This document shows positions 29,057 through 38,446 of a stretch of DNA of 64,000 nt, piece by piece; position 1 is the first letter of the stretch; each line of letters opens with the position of its first letter. A model generated the notes under the pieces. That model had not been told where the DNA came from, made no database searches, and was given only the letters and a program-made list of their open reading frames with translations. Source of the DNA: Niallia sp. XMNu-256. GTDB lineage: Bacteria; Bacillota; Bacilli; Bacillales; Cytobacillaceae. The translations under genes and the position numbers were made by a program. Location of the stretch: NCBI RefSeq assembly GCF_036670015.1, contig NZ_CP137636.1, positions 2,458,501 through 2,522,500 of the forward strand. Direction: 5' to 3'.

Positions 29057-29863
29057 CTACAAATGAATAGCAGTTTCATAAAATAAATATCTACCCAAAA
29101 GCTCACTAACAAACAGTACTATAAATGCTGCAGAAAATACTTTGACGTTACGCATATTACTATTTTTATAAGATAGAATTAGTAATCCAAAGGCGATGGT
29201 GAATGTCACGATTCGAGCCCAGAAGAATCCATGCTGGAATGTTAATCTAGCCGTTTCAACAGCCTCTGGAAGCCCTGCAAGCAGTGCTGAAAAATACCCA
29301 ACCGCTACAACCGCTGTGAATACAAGTGCACAAATGGACAGCACAGATATATTTACGTCTAGTTCTCCTTTTAACGTTAAAAAAGCTGCAACAAATATAG
29401 GCCCTAATAAAAGCGACGTTAAAAAGAAAGTAAATAATGTATTGACTCCATTCCATGCAGGATAGCTTGGAATCATGTAAATTTTTGCTGATGAAAAGAT
29501 GGCTATGACACCAATAATGGAGGCAACCCAACCGATCATCGTACGCTTTGCTCGATTTTCTTTAAACCAAAACCATGTATATAGTAAAATTAATCCTACA
29601 AATGCTCCATAAAAAACAATTTCACGGCTTAACCAAGACACCTTAAAGTTTAATATCGCTCGGGGTGCATATAATGGCTGCCCAAGATGAAGCATCGACA
29701 CGAGGAGCGAAATACCTCCAATAACGAGTAAAGAAATGGTGATGAGTAGACCTGATTTTCTTGATATGTTATCATTTTTTCGATCTAACCACCATAACGT
29801 CACAAATCCGCCTAAAATAAGTTGTGACAAAATGGTAAAGATCACAAGAGGTAAATCATGCAT
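29057..29863 (-). CDS. DmsC-like membrane anchor subunit
   Basis: A 268-residue integral membrane protein with about eight hydrophobic helices. It begins MHDLPLVIFTILSQLILGGFVTLWW and contains SMLHLGQPLYAPRAILNFKVSWLSREIVF, the hallmark of DMSO reductase anchor subunit DmsC, which binds quinol and passes electrons to the Fe-S subunit. It overlaps or nearly abuts the DmsB-like gene (3-base gap), indicating translational coupling. No signal peptide is needed. It completes a DmsABC-type enzyme in the membrane. Confidence 0.88.
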   Translation of the reverse strand: MHDLPLVIFTILSQLILGGFVTLWWLDRKNDNISRKSGLLITISLLVIGGISLLVSMLHLGQPLYAPRAILNFKVSWLSREIVFYGAFVGLILLYTWFWFKENRAKRTMIGWVASIIGVIAIFSSAKIYMIPSYPAWNGVNTLFTFFLTSLLLGPIFVAAFLTLKGELDVNISVLSICALVFTAVVAVGYFSALLAGLPEAVETARLTFQHGFFWARIVTFTIAFGLLILSYKNSNMRNVKVFSAAFIVLFVSELLGRYLFYETAIHL

Positions 29864-29866
29864 ATC

Positions 29867-30430
29867 TTAAACCCTCCTAAACTGCTTGCCTGGTTTTGGC
29901 AAAATAAATTGTGTTGTTGGGTGTGTGATCGACGGATCAGCAAATGTTGGTACTACACTTACAGTTCCTGAAGGCTGAACCTCGTTATAATCAACGATTT
30001 CAATCGCCTCCATTGGGCATTTTGATACACAGATTGGATCTTCACCAACATCTAGTCGTTCATAGCACATGCTACACTTGTCCATTTTTTTCTTAACTGG
30101 ATTGTATTGCGGCACACCGTATGGACATGCCTTTCCGCACATTTGACAGCCGATACAAAGATCTTGATCATGAACAACAATCCCATCTTCATCCCGCTTT
30201 GTATAAGCACCAACCGGACAAGCTGCTGCACAGGCAGGCTCATCACAGTGGTTACAAGCTGTTGATACGAAACAACGGACAGGAGAACCAACTAGATTCT
30301 CCGGAAGCTCCCGAACCGTTCTCCGTCTCATATCTGGTTCAAGCCCATAAAAGCTTTTGCATGAAACTTCACAAGCATGACAGCCAATACAACGATCAAT
30401 ATTGACTAAAAACCCGAGTTTCTTTGCCAT
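29867..30430 (-). CDS. DmsB-like ferredoxin subunit (four 4Fe-4S clusters)
   Basis: A 187-residue Fe-S subunit with the full sixteen-cysteine ladder: CIGCHACEVSC, CNHCDEPACAAACP, CIGCQMCGKACP and CSMCYERLDVGEDPICVSKCP. This is the electron wire of DMSO reductase-family enzymes, linking the membrane anchor to the molybdenum subunit. ATG 30430 has GGAGGGG before it. It lies between the A- and C-like genes in the order A-B-C. A close paralogue sits divergently at 33889. Confidence 0.9.
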   Translation of the reverse strand: MAKKLGFLVNIDRCIGCHACEVSCKSFYGLEPDMRRRTVRELPENLVGSPVRCFVSTACNHCDEPACAAACPVGAYTKRDEDGIVVHDQDLCIGCQMCGKACPYGVPQYNPVKKKMDKCSMCYERLDVGEDPICVSKCPMEAIEIVDYNEVQPSGTVSVVPTFADPSITHPTTQFILPKPGKQFRRV

Positions 30431-30445
30431 GATATCCCCTCCTTA

Positions 30446-32647
30446 TTACGCTCTTTCGATTTTGACAAAATTATCATGGAAGGCAATTCCAAGCTGGTGC
30501 TTACTATAGTTACCCATATCCGCAGGGATCGCCTTCACATTAAAGTTTTCGGTATAATTAATATCTTTCCACCAGCCCTCATACATGACGACTGTATCTG
30601 TTGGAACGGTTTGTGTTAATTTGGCTGGCAATGTTAAATAACCAGCATCATTAATCACCTTCACCATGTCATTGTTTTTAATGGAATATTTCTTTGCTAA
30701 GTCTGGATGTAATTCCAATACGGGATGACTTGAAATAGCCATTAACCAATCGGTATGTTGGAATTGACTATGAATCCCTAATTTCCAGTGCGGTGATATC
30801 GCACGAAGTGGATACTCTTTCGGTGTCGCATATTTTTCCACATAGACTGGAAGTGGATGATGACCATATTCCACCGCTTTTTCGGAATAAAATTCATACT
30901 TACCTGACGGAGTTCTAAATTTCAAATCATTCCATGCAACGGAAACTTTCTCACTAGCTTTAACCGTTCCACCTTTCTTCCGTAACTCTTCCCAGCTGTT
31001 AACACCAAACATCTCACGAATCGTATCATTGAATTCTTTTTCTACCCATTCCTTTGGATCGCCTGAAACAGGGAATGTACAAGAACCTAGCTCTAATTCA
31101 TTTAATTTCTTAGACAACCCCATCGCGATCTCTAGATCACTCTTACATTCATATAATGGTTTGATGGCTTGCTCATTCACATTCATCCAGTAATGCCAGT
31201 AGCTGACATTCACACCTACGTGTTCGAATGGAGTCGTTACAGGTAATACAATATCTGAGTATTCTACGGTTTGATTCATATATAGATCCGCTGTTACAAC
31301 TAAATCCATTGCATCAAATGCTTTTTTAACGACATTTGGCTCGGGATCCTGTGCCATTGGATTACGGCAGGCAATCCACATCATCTTGATTGGGGGATCA
31401 TTTGCATCTAAAACTTGAGCACCAAAGTTGTTCATATTCACATACCGGTCTCCATCACCAAACGTTCCTTCAGGAGGTCCAAAGCTCATTGTGTGATAAT
31501 TAAAGCCCCATGTTTCTCCACCAATATAGTTGATTCCGCCGCCTTTTTTCCCAACATTTCCACACATTGCTGCAAGGGCATCAATCGTACGAACCATGGA
31601 ACCACCATTCGTATGGCGCTGCATGCCAAATCCAACCCAAATATTTGCTGGATTTGCAGTCGCATACTCACGAGCAATTCTTTGTATTACTTCTTTTGGC
31701 ACACCTGTTTTCTCAGCCGCCCATTCAACCGTAATATTTTTTTTCACATAGGATACAAATTCATTGAACCCTTTTGAATGATTGATCACCCAGTCCTGAT
31801 CATATAATTGGTGATCGATAATATACCGAATCATTCCTAGTGCAAATGCGCCATCTGTACTTGTATTGATTTGGATATATTCATCTGCTTTTGACGCAGT
31901 TTGTGTAATTAATGGATCAATTACGACCAATTTTGTTCCGTTTTCTTTTGCTTGCTCAATAAAATACATGGAGTGAGCCGATGTCCAAGCAGGGTTCGAT
32001 CCCCAAAGGATAATATATTCAGCATGAACAAAATCTTCCGGATCGCTGTTATAAGCAGTTCCCATATCAAACGCTTGCGCATCAGAGCCCGCTGGATCAC
32101 ATGGGGTCCCTTGTGCACGTGTCGTATACCCAATGCTTGACATCATTCCTTCTGAAGCATAATTTAATAAATTAAAGTTACCAGAATACTTGTTTAAACA
32201 GATTGGCAAAGTTGTTCCATACTCTTTTTTAATGTCAAGTATTTTCTGGGCAATAATGGTATAAGCCTCATCCCAGCTAATTCTTTCCCATTTTCCCGTT
32301 CCACGGCCATTCTGCTTCATTGGATATTTAATTCGGTCAGGTGAATAAACAACTCGGGGATACGTGTTCCCTTTTACACATAGTCTCCCTTTTGTATACG
32401 TATTATTTTCATTCCCTGTAATAAATGTTATTCTTCCATCTTCAACAGTTGTCACAATTGAACATGTATCATAACAATTTCGTGGACAAGCATTGTAAAA
32501 TTCTTGTTTTTTACCAGTCGTGTTCGCTGAGGCTTTCGGAACAAGACCTTTTGTGGCTTTACTTCCAATGGCCCCGAGACCTAATAATGAACTTAATGCT
32601 GCAGAACCTTTTATAAAAGTTCGGCGAGAAAAGTTTTCAGTTAGCAT
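30446..32647 (-). CDS. DMSO-reductase-family molybdopterin catalytic subunit
   Basis: A 733-residue Mo-bis-PGD oxidoreductase. The N-terminus carries a twin-arginine signal (SRRTFIKGSAALSSLLGLG), so the enzyme is exported folded to the outer face. A 4Fe-4S (FS0) site is formed by Cys54, Cys58, Cys62 (ACPRNCYDTCS) and Cys90. The stretch GYTTRAQGTPCDPAGSDA is in the position of the molybdenum ligand; Cys183 is the likeliest ligand, but DMSO reductases use Ser there, so the substrate may be a sulfur, selenium, arsenic or N-oxide compound. This is inference. Its 5' end overlaps the chaperone gene by 11 bases. Confidence 0.85.
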   Translation of the reverse strand: MLTENFSRRTFIKGSAALSSLLGLGAIGSKATKGLVPKASANTTGKKQEFYNACPRNCYDTCSIVTTVEDGRITFITGNENNTYTKGRLCVKGNTYPRVVYSPDRIKYPMKQNGRGTGKWERISWDEAYTIIAQKILDIKKEYGTTLPICLNKYSGNFNLLNYASEGMMSSIGYTTRAQGTPCDPAGSDAQAFDMGTAYNSDPEDFVHAEYIILWGSNPAWTSAHSMYFIEQAKENGTKLVVIDPLITQTASKADEYIQINTSTDGAFALGMIRYIIDHQLYDQDWVINHSKGFNEFVSYVKKNITVEWAAEKTGVPKEVIQRIAREYATANPANIWVGFGMQRHTNGGSMVRTIDALAAMCGNVGKKGGGINYIGGETWGFNYHTMSFGPPEGTFGDGDRYVNMNNFGAQVLDANDPPIKMMWIACRNPMAQDPEPNVVKKAFDAMDLVVTADLYMNQTVEYSDIVLPVTTPFEHVGVNVSYWHYWMNVNEQAIKPLYECKSDLEIAMGLSKKLNELELGSCTFPVSGDPKEWVEKEFNDTIREMFGVNSWEELRKKGGTVKASEKVSVAWNDLKFRTPSGKYEFYSEKAVEYGHHPLPVYVEKYATPKEYPLRAISPHWKLGIHSQFQHTDWLMAISSHPVLELHPDLAKKYSIKNNDMVKVINDAGYLTLPAKLTQTVPTDTVVMYEGWWKDINYTENFNVKAIPADMGNYSKHQLGIAFHDNFVKIERA

Positions 32648-33275
32648 CTATATTCCCACCTTCCATACTCATTCTTTCCTGTTGTAAAAACTCTCTTAAT
32701 AAAACTCCCATTGCATAGGTAATCGGATTTTGGCTATTTTCTAGGATTCTTTGACAATGATCAAATCCCCAGTGAAATAGGTGCTTCGTTAAAAACACCT
32801 CATAAAGGTTCTCTTGATCATTCTCATTACTTAATAAGTAAAGAATTAATTCCAATTCAAATTGCATATGGTCATCGGGAATTTGTCCTTCGTCGGCAAC
32901 TTGTAATCCGACATGGTGATAAAAATTCCGAACCATCAATGTTTCTCTCTGTAAGACATTCTTTTCATAATTGCGATAGCTTGATTCAAACGGAGAAGCC
33001 AATAATTGATTTGGACCGACAAATAATCGATTATAATCATATTGGTACATGGCTATCTCATTTTCATCTGCCGTTTTTATCATCTGTAGGGCTTGATTCA
33101 CTTCATCTATTTTCATTAAAAATGGATACTCTCTCATTGTCTGAAGCAACTTTTTCCATTGAATTGACGTTAAATATAGTAGGTCTCCGCGATAATAATG
33201 ACAAAATAACTGATAATAGAAATATTTTTCTTCTAGTTGAATCACTTTGTCTTTTAGTAGAGTCATATTACTCAA
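32637..33275 (-). CDS. TorD/DmsD-family chaperone
   Basis: A 212-residue all-helical cytoplasmic protein. Segments such as YDYNRLFVGPNQLLASPFESSY and DDHMQFELELILYLLSNE match the TorD/DmsD family that holds apo molybdoenzymes and their twin-arginine leader until cofactor insertion. It overlaps the catalytic gene by 11 bases and the small lipoprotein gene by 8 bases, showing tight coupling. It is thus the dedicated chaperone of the molybdenum subunit. Confidence 0.85.
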   Translation of the reverse strand: MSNMTLLKDKVIQLEEKYFYYQLFCHYYRGDLLYLTSIQWKKLLQTMREYPFLMKIDEVNQALQMIKTADENEIAMYQYDYNRLFVGPNQLLASPFESSYRNYEKNVLQRETLMVRNFYHHVGLQVADEGQIPDDHMQFELELILYLLSNENDQENLYEVFLTKHLFHWGFDHCQRILENSQNPITYAMGVLLREFLQQERMSMEGGNIDAN

Positions 33276-33498
33276 CCTCGACTTCTGATTGAATTTCCTG
33301 CTTTAATTTTTCAAATTCTGCCTGTTCTTCTGGTGTTAATTTCATTTCTACATGAACGGGTGGATTCGGATCTCCTACATACTCTTCATTTGGAACAATG
33401 TCTATTTTATCTTTCATACTTTCTTCTGCTGGCTGTTCACATCCTGCCATCGAAAAAACAATTAACATGCTCATTAATAGGAAAAGAAATGATTTCAT
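33268..33498 (-). CDS. Small lipoprotein, first gene of reductase operon
   Basis: 76 residues. The signal peptide MKSFLFLLMSMLIVFSMAGC ends in a lipobox (Cys20 of MAGC). The rest is acidic and Pro-containing (NEEYVGDPNPPVHVEMKLTPEEQAEFEKLKQEIQSEVEVE). GGAGTTAAAGAG precedes the ATG. It overlaps the chaperone gene by 8 bases, so it belongs to the operon. No homologue is recognised; it could be an accessory outer-face subunit or stabiliser of the reductase. Confidence 0.65.
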   Translation of the reverse strand: MKSFLFLLMSMLIVFSMAGCEQPAEESMKDKIDIVPNEEYVGDPNPPVHVEMKLTPEEQAEFEKLKQEIQSEVEVE

Positions 33499-33567
33499 AT
33501 CTCTTTAACTCCTTTCTCTCTCTATTAATAGAATATCAAATAATAAGGTCTAACTATTGTATAACTG

Positions 33568-33813
33568 TTCACAAACATTTGGCTACTATGGTGTAAAAAA
33601 GTGAACTTTATCCCTCTTGTCACAATTTGAACACACTTCCGAAACGAATTAGACAAACTTTTGTTCACAATCTATTCCTTTTCCATTAATGCTTAGAGAT
33701 TTTCACTAATCCTAACAAAAACAATGGATAATTGTCTGAAGGTTATTTATTCAAAGCCTTCAAACATTCTCACCAAATCCTAAAAGTTCAATAATACGTT
33801 ACATTTTTCACAA
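33568..33813. promoter_or_regulatory. Four TTGTGA(A/C)-type motifs in divergent promoter region
   Basis: On the minus strand TTGTGAA occurs at 33574-33568, 33670-33664 and 33813-33807, and TTGTGACA at 33625-33618, all in the same orientation. TTGTGA is the half-site type used by Fnr (TGTGA) and by Rex/ResD. They fit a redox- or oxygen-controlled operon, but the regulator is not proven. The rest of the 390-bp gap shows nothing else. Confidence 0.4.
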
Positions 33814-33888
33814 TCAATATAGTAAATAATCCTATATAATAAGTTTATAGAAAGACGAATAAAAACATAATAGCAAAAAGGTGACATT

Positions 33889-34473
33889 ATGAAGCAGTTA
33901 GGTTTCTTAGTCCATATCGAAAAATGCTTAGGGTGCCGATCTTGTGAATTTGCCTGTAAAAATGAACATGGTCAAACGGATTCTTTCCGGAGGCAAATTC
34001 ATAGCTTTCATGATGACATGGATCATACAGTTCAACAATTCTACCATTTTTCCATGTCGTGTAATCATTGCTCTAACCCAGCCTGTATGGCAACTTGCCC
34101 AGAATTGGCGATTAAAAAGAAGCCAAATGGCGTAGTTGTGATTGAACAGGTAAAATGTACAGGATGTTCTCTTTGTGTAGCCGCTTGCTCTTTTGATGCC
34201 ATATCCATTAATATGATTACTAGAAAAGCTGATAAATGTGATATGTGTTATGATCGACAAATGCAAGGAGAAACGACAATCTGTGTATCGTCTTGTCCGG
34301 TACAAGCAATTGAAATCATTGATTTAAATGATCCTAATAATGCCTATTTTGGTAAGGCTGTTTATGGATTTGATATGAAAAAAATGACGAATCCGTCAAT
34401 CCGTTTTACTTCAAAACAATCAACGTCTCCTTCACCGTTACCAGCAAAACAGCTTTTCTGGTCAAACAACTGA
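33889..34473 (+). CDS. Second DmsB-like 4Fe-4S ferredoxin, divergent
   Basis: A 194-residue protein with four ferredoxin motifs (CLGCRSCEFAC, CNHCSNPACMATCP, CTGCSLCVAACS, CDMCYDRQMQGETTICVSSCP), the same ladder as the cluster's DmsB-like subunit. The C-terminus is shorter and ends TSKQSTSPSPLPAKQ. AAAGGTGAC precedes the ATG. It lies 18 bases before the regulator gene, so the two form a divergent operon. It may serve as an alternative electron-transfer subunit or as a redox partner for the regulator. No A- or C-type partner is next to it. Confidence 0.85.
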   Translation: MKQLGFLVHIEKCLGCRSCEFACKNEHGQTDSFRRQIHSFHDDMDHTVQQFYHFSMSCNHCSNPACMATCPELAIKKKPNGVVVIEQVKCTGCSLCVAACSFDAISINMITRKADKCDMCYDRQMQGETTICVSSCPVQAIEIIDLNDPNNAYFGKAVYGFDMKKMTNPSIRFTSKQSTSPSPLPAKQLFWSNN

Positions 34474-34491
34474 TGAACGAGGAGATGTAAT

Positions 34492-36063
34492 ATGTTAACG
34501 TTTATGGAACTGATTTGTGCTTCTCCCTTTTATAAGGCAGAAATAATTGGCGGTTGGAAGGGAAAGGATAAAAGCTTTTCCAATGTGGGAGATACGCCAA
34601 CAAAAGCTGAGACCATCTTATTGCTGTTGCCAAGCAACAACGAGACGGTTTCACAACTTCAAGACTATCTCTCCCTGCAAAGGGTACAAGGTATCCTACT
34701 TTATGGAGAAATGGAACACCCTATTGCAAGCACCGATTTAGAATGGATTGAAGACCATCACAAACCTGTATTATATATAGAGGAAGAAACCAATCCTGTT
34801 ATTTTAAAAAAGAACATTACTGATCTTGCCCATCTAAAATCCATTGGACTATATCAATATGTTTTTGAACAATCTACTCATTATTCGCTTCAATACATTG
34901 ATGAACAAGGGTTAGCTTCATTTTTCCAACGCTTGTCTCATGTATTAGATCAAGAAATCTATCTTTTGGACGAACATTTCTTTCTAGATTCCATACATGG
35001 GGAAAATCGAGATGTGTTTAAACATTTGGAATCTCTTTATCAAGCACAACTTTCAGCAAACTACCCTACTGAATCGCTATCGATTGTACAGGATGGACTC
35101 GAGCATTATTTTCTTTTCCCACTAGTTTCTGAAGATCAATATTACGGTTTTGTCCTTTTTCAAGAAAAGCCTAATGCCATGATTGATATATGTATTGAAT
35201 TAATTACCCATACCCGCCCTGCCCTTTTGGCTTATTTGAAAAAAGAAGCAGCAGTTCTGCAAGCACATCAATCTTACAAAGATGATTTTCTCTATAACCT
35301 CCTTTACAATAATATTGAGTCTGAGCAACTACTCATTCAACAGGGAAAACGATGGGGTTGGGATTTCACAATCCCCTCCGAATTAATGGTGCTTCGAGTT
35401 AATCAAAAAGATGAAACAAAAAAACTGAACATCGACACGGATTCCATGATGAAAAAAATCCAATTTATTATCTCGACACGCTTTTTACAAGGAATCATCC
35501 TTCTTCTCCAAGGGGATATCATTATTATCGTCTTTGATTCTGAACCGCTGCAACCTGAACAACGGAAAGAATTAGCTTTATCTATAGCCCGCGAAATACA
35601 TAAAAAAATCGAGCTGGACTTTCCCCACTTAAATTGTGGAATTGGCATTGGTCGTCATTACTCTTCCAATATGGAGCTATTTCGCAGCTTTTATGAAGCG
35701 AAGGTGGCGATTGAATTAGGAAAATATGAAATGAGACAAGCCTCTGTTCGCCATTTCGAAGACATTGGAATTGCTAGACTTTTATCGAATATTCATCGGA
35801 ACACACTGCATGAGTACTATTCTGAAGTCTTGAAGGAGATCTTACATGACCATGAAAATAAAACCCTTTATCTTGATACATTAGAAGCGTTTTTTCAACA
35901 TAACGCGGATATCAACCAAACTGCAGAACAACTTTATGTCCATCCCAACACATTAAGAAAACGTATAAAAAAATTAGAATCCATCCTAAACGCTGATTTT
36001 AACCAACTTGAAGACCTGTTCGAAATCTATGTTGCCATTAAGGTGATGAAAATGCTGAAATAA
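34492..36063 (+). CDS. PucR/CdaR-family transcriptional regulator
   Basis: 523 residues. An N-terminal PucR-like sensor region (about 1-130) is followed by a GGDEF-like CdaR middle domain (about 300-400, FTIPSELMVLRVNQ ... GIGIGRHYSSNMELFRSFYEAKVAIELGK), then a C-terminal helix-turn-helix (about 455-510, NQTAEQLYVHPNTLRKRIKKLESIL), the standard layout of PucR/CdaR regulators. It begins just after the divergent ferredoxin gene with GAGGAG upstream. The likely target is the divergent reductase operon and itself; the signal is unknown. Confidence 0.85.
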   Translation: MLTFMELICASPFYKAEIIGGWKGKDKSFSNVGDTPTKAETILLLLPSNNETVSQLQDYLSLQRVQGILLYGEMEHPIASTDLEWIEDHHKPVLYIEEETNPVILKKNITDLAHLKSIGLYQYVFEQSTHYSLQYIDEQGLASFFQRLSHVLDQEIYLLDEHFFLDSIHGENRDVFKHLESLYQAQLSANYPTESLSIVQDGLEHYFLFPLVSEDQYYGFVLFQEKPNAMIDICIELITHTRPALLAYLKKEAAVLQAHQSYKDDFLYNLLYNNIESEQLLIQQGKRWGWDFTIPSELMVLRVNQKDETKKLNIDTDSMMKKIQFIISTRFLQGIILLLQGDIIIIVFDSEPLQPEQRKELALSIAREIHKKIELDFPHLNCGIGIGRHYSSNMELFRSFYEAKVAIELGKYEMRQASVRHFEDIGIARLLSNIHRNTLHEYYSEVLKEILHDHENKTLYLDTLEAFFQHNADINQTAEQLYVHPNTLRKRIKKLESILNADFNQLEDLFEIYVAIKVMKMLK

Positions 36064-36069
36064 TGTGGT

Positions 36070-36102
36070 CCAGGTGCATTCCAGAGACTGGAAGGCGCCT
36101 GG
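36070..36102. terminator. Hairpin terminator
   Basis: CCAGGTGCATTCC / GGAAGGCGCCTGG stem between convergent regulator and VOC genes; CTTCC/GGAAG and GGCGCC group. Confidence 0.65.
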
Positions 36103-36113
36103 CACTTAAAAAG

Positions 36114-36509
36114 TTATTTGGCACCCTTATCTGTTTGATGAATTCCGAAAATATTTCCTTCCGGATCCAAGTAATAACCTTGCCATGCCATACCGGGCAA
36201 AGCATACTTAGGTAGAGCGACTGTCCCACCATTTTTTAAGATTTTCGTTTCAGTCTCGTCGTAATCGGCCACTTGCATTGTACAAACATAACCATTTAAT
36301 GATTGGTTCGTTTCGGGTAGAGGTCCTTGACGCTGCATCAATGCACCGTTAATTCCCAGTTCACTATCATCACCAGTCACTGCCCCAAAATATGGCAATC
36401 CAGCATATTCACTATAATTTTCAAATTTCCAACTAAAAACATCTCCATAAAATGTTTTTGCCAACTCCATATCATTTACATGTATTTCAAAATGCACTAT
36501 TCTTCCCAT
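36114..36509 (-). CDS. VOC-superfamily protein (glyoxalase-like)
   Basis: A 131-residue protein beginning MGRIVHFEIHVNDMELAKTFYGDVFSWKF, the first beta-alpha-beta repeat of the vicinal oxygen chelate fold; it ends with YYLDPEGNIFGIHQTD, the second metal-side strand. Members include glyoxalases and dioxygenases, but many small stand-alone ones have no known substrate. His and Glu metal ligands (HFEI, IFGIH) are visible. AGGAGG precedes the ATG. Monocistronic. Confidence 0.8.
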   Translation of the reverse strand: MGRIVHFEIHVNDMELAKTFYGDVFSWKFENYSEYAGLPYFGAVTGDDSELGINGALMQRQGPLPETNQSLNGYVCTMQVADYDETETKILKNGGTVALPKYALPGMAWQGYYLDPEGNIFGIHQTDKGAK

Positions 36510-36770
36510 TTTTTCCTCCTAGATTTTTCCTCTTTATGTATTTCATTTTTATTTTTAATAACCTTCTTTATCATCGTTAGCTTTATGTAAAATTATTAAA
36601 CAAATCATTGGCTTTTAATTAAAAATGAATTATTATATTCTTCTGTAACCATATCAAATGGCTTTTTTGTTGGCCTAATTAATCTTTGAAATAATTTTCT
36701 CTTGCATAAAGCTTTTGGCTAGTTAAAAGCTAAAACATCACTTAAAAATACTTTTAAAGGAGTTCGATTT

Positions 36771-38261
36771 ATGAAAGAAAATGGAACATCTCCATATGAA
36801 TTTTTAGCAGATGACCCTCGTTCTAAAGTGATGCCGATTATGATCAGCTTAATAATCGGTGCTTTTTTTGCCATTTTAAATGAAACTTTATTAAATATTG
36901 CTTTAACGACTTTAATGGAGGAATTTAACATTTCACTCACAACTGTTCAATGGATGGCAACAGGCTTTATGTTAGTCATGGGTGTTGTGATTCCTGCCTC
37001 CGCATTGTTATTACAATGGTTTACGACTAGACAGTTATTTTTAGGAACGATGACTATTTTTACGATTGGAACAACCCTTTGTGCGATCGCAACAAACTTT
37101 CCTCTGTTATTAGTGGGGAGACTTATTCAGGCTGTTGGTACCGGATTATTAATGCCTGTTATTTTCAATGTGTTTTTGCTCATATTTCCTCCCCATCGAC
37201 GCGGAAAGGTTATGGGATTAGTCGGGCTTGTTATAATGTTTGCGCCGGCCATTGGACCCACCCTTTCAGGGGTAATAGTCGAATACTTTGGGTGGAGATA
37301 CTTGTTTATTTTCGTCATCCCCTTTGCCCTGTTTTCGATCCTTTTTGCCTATAAATATTTAATCAATATAACAGAAGTAACGAAACCAAAAGTCGATGTT
37401 TTGTCGCTTATCTATTCAACGATTGGTTTTGGTTCAATTGTTTATGGATTTAGTTCAGCAGGTGACGGAGAAGCTGGTTTTTTAAGTCCAAGAGTATATG
37501 TTTTTATTATTTTGGGAGTAGTTGGAATTGTTTTATTCGCTTTGAGACAATTTAAGTTAAAAGAACCTGTCATGGATTTACGAGTGTTTAAGTATCCAAT
37601 GTATACACACGGGATACTCATGTTTCTTATTATTATCATGACGATGTTCTCTTCTGAAATTATTTTGCCTATTTATATGCAAGGTCCATTGGCTTTATCT
37701 GCTGCTGCAGCAGGACTGCTCCTTTTGCCTGGAAGTATTTTGAACGGAATCATGTCCCCTATGATGGGACATCTATTTGATAAATTTGGTCCGAGAGTAC
37801 TCATGGTCCCTGCTTCAATCGTATTAGCCGGAACGATGTTTATGATGAGCCGGCTCGATGCAAACACTAGCAGTTGGGTCATCATCATCGGATATATTTT
37901 AATTATGATTAGTGTCTCAGCCATCATGATGCCAGCAGAAACAAACGGATTAAATCAGCTTCCAAAACGCTTGTATCCCCATGGAACATCCGTGATGACA
38001 ACCTTACAGCCAGTTGGCGGTGCTATAGGAGTATCTGTGTTTATCAGTCTTCTGAATGCACGAAAAAATCAATATTTAAATCAATCCTCAAACCCGAATG
38101 CTCCAGGAACTATTAATGATGCCATGATTGCCGGGGTAGAGTTCGTCTATTTTACTGCTTTTATCCTCTCCATCCTTGCAGTAATTTTAGCCTTTATGGT
38201 TTATCGTGCAAAGCCTCAAGAACCTGATATAGAAATTCAGCAGGGGAAAAAACTTCATTAA
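36771..38261 (+). CDS. MFS multidrug efflux transporter, DHA2 (14-TM) family
   Basis: A 496-residue membrane protein with about 14 hydrophobic helices. Marks: the conserved NETLLNIALTTLMEEFNISLTTVQWMATGFMLVMGVVIPASALL (motif D1-like) and LLVGRLIQAVGTGLLMPV, plus FPPHRRGKVMGLVG, all typical of EmrB/QacA-type proton antiporters (Bacillus LmrB/Mdr). AAAGGAG lies before the ATG. A single gene; a U-tract terminator follows. Confidence 0.9.
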   Translation: MKENGTSPYEFLADDPRSKVMPIMISLIIGAFFAILNETLLNIALTTLMEEFNISLTTVQWMATGFMLVMGVVIPASALLLQWFTTRQLFLGTMTIFTIGTTLCAIATNFPLLLVGRLIQAVGTGLLMPVIFNVFLLIFPPHRRGKVMGLVGLVIMFAPAIGPTLSGVIVEYFGWRYLFIFVIPFALFSILFAYKYLINITEVTKPKVDVLSLIYSTIGFGSIVYGFSSAGDGEAGFLSPRVYVFIILGVVGIVLFALRQFKLKEPVMDLRVFKYPMYTHGILMFLIIIMTMFSSEIILPIYMQGPLALSAAAAGLLLLPGSILNGIMSPMMGHLFDKFGPRVLMVPASIVLAGTMFMMSRLDANTSSWVIIIGYILIMISVSAIMMPAETNGLNQLPKRLYPHGTSVMTTLQPVGGAIGVSVFISLLNARKNQYLNQSSNPNAPGTINDAMIAGVEFVYFTAFILSILAVILAFMVYRAKPQEPDIEIQQGKKLH

Positions 38262-38270
38262 TAAGCTTGC

Positions 38271-38305
38271 AGACTGACTTTTAGTATCAACACTATTGTC
38301 AGTCT
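38271..38305 (+). terminator. Rho-independent terminator
   Basis: AGACTGAC / GTCAGTCT stem followed by TTTTTTTATT. Confidence 0.75.
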
Positions 38306-38446
38306 TTTTTTATTACGTTTGATTAATCTAAATCGTATAGAAGTTTTCTCGTTGTCCCAAAAGCTTCATTGTTTATTCACTTTTCAACTCTTTTATTGAA
38401 GTATAATAGATTTATAGATAGATACTTATTAAAGGAGATGTTGTCT

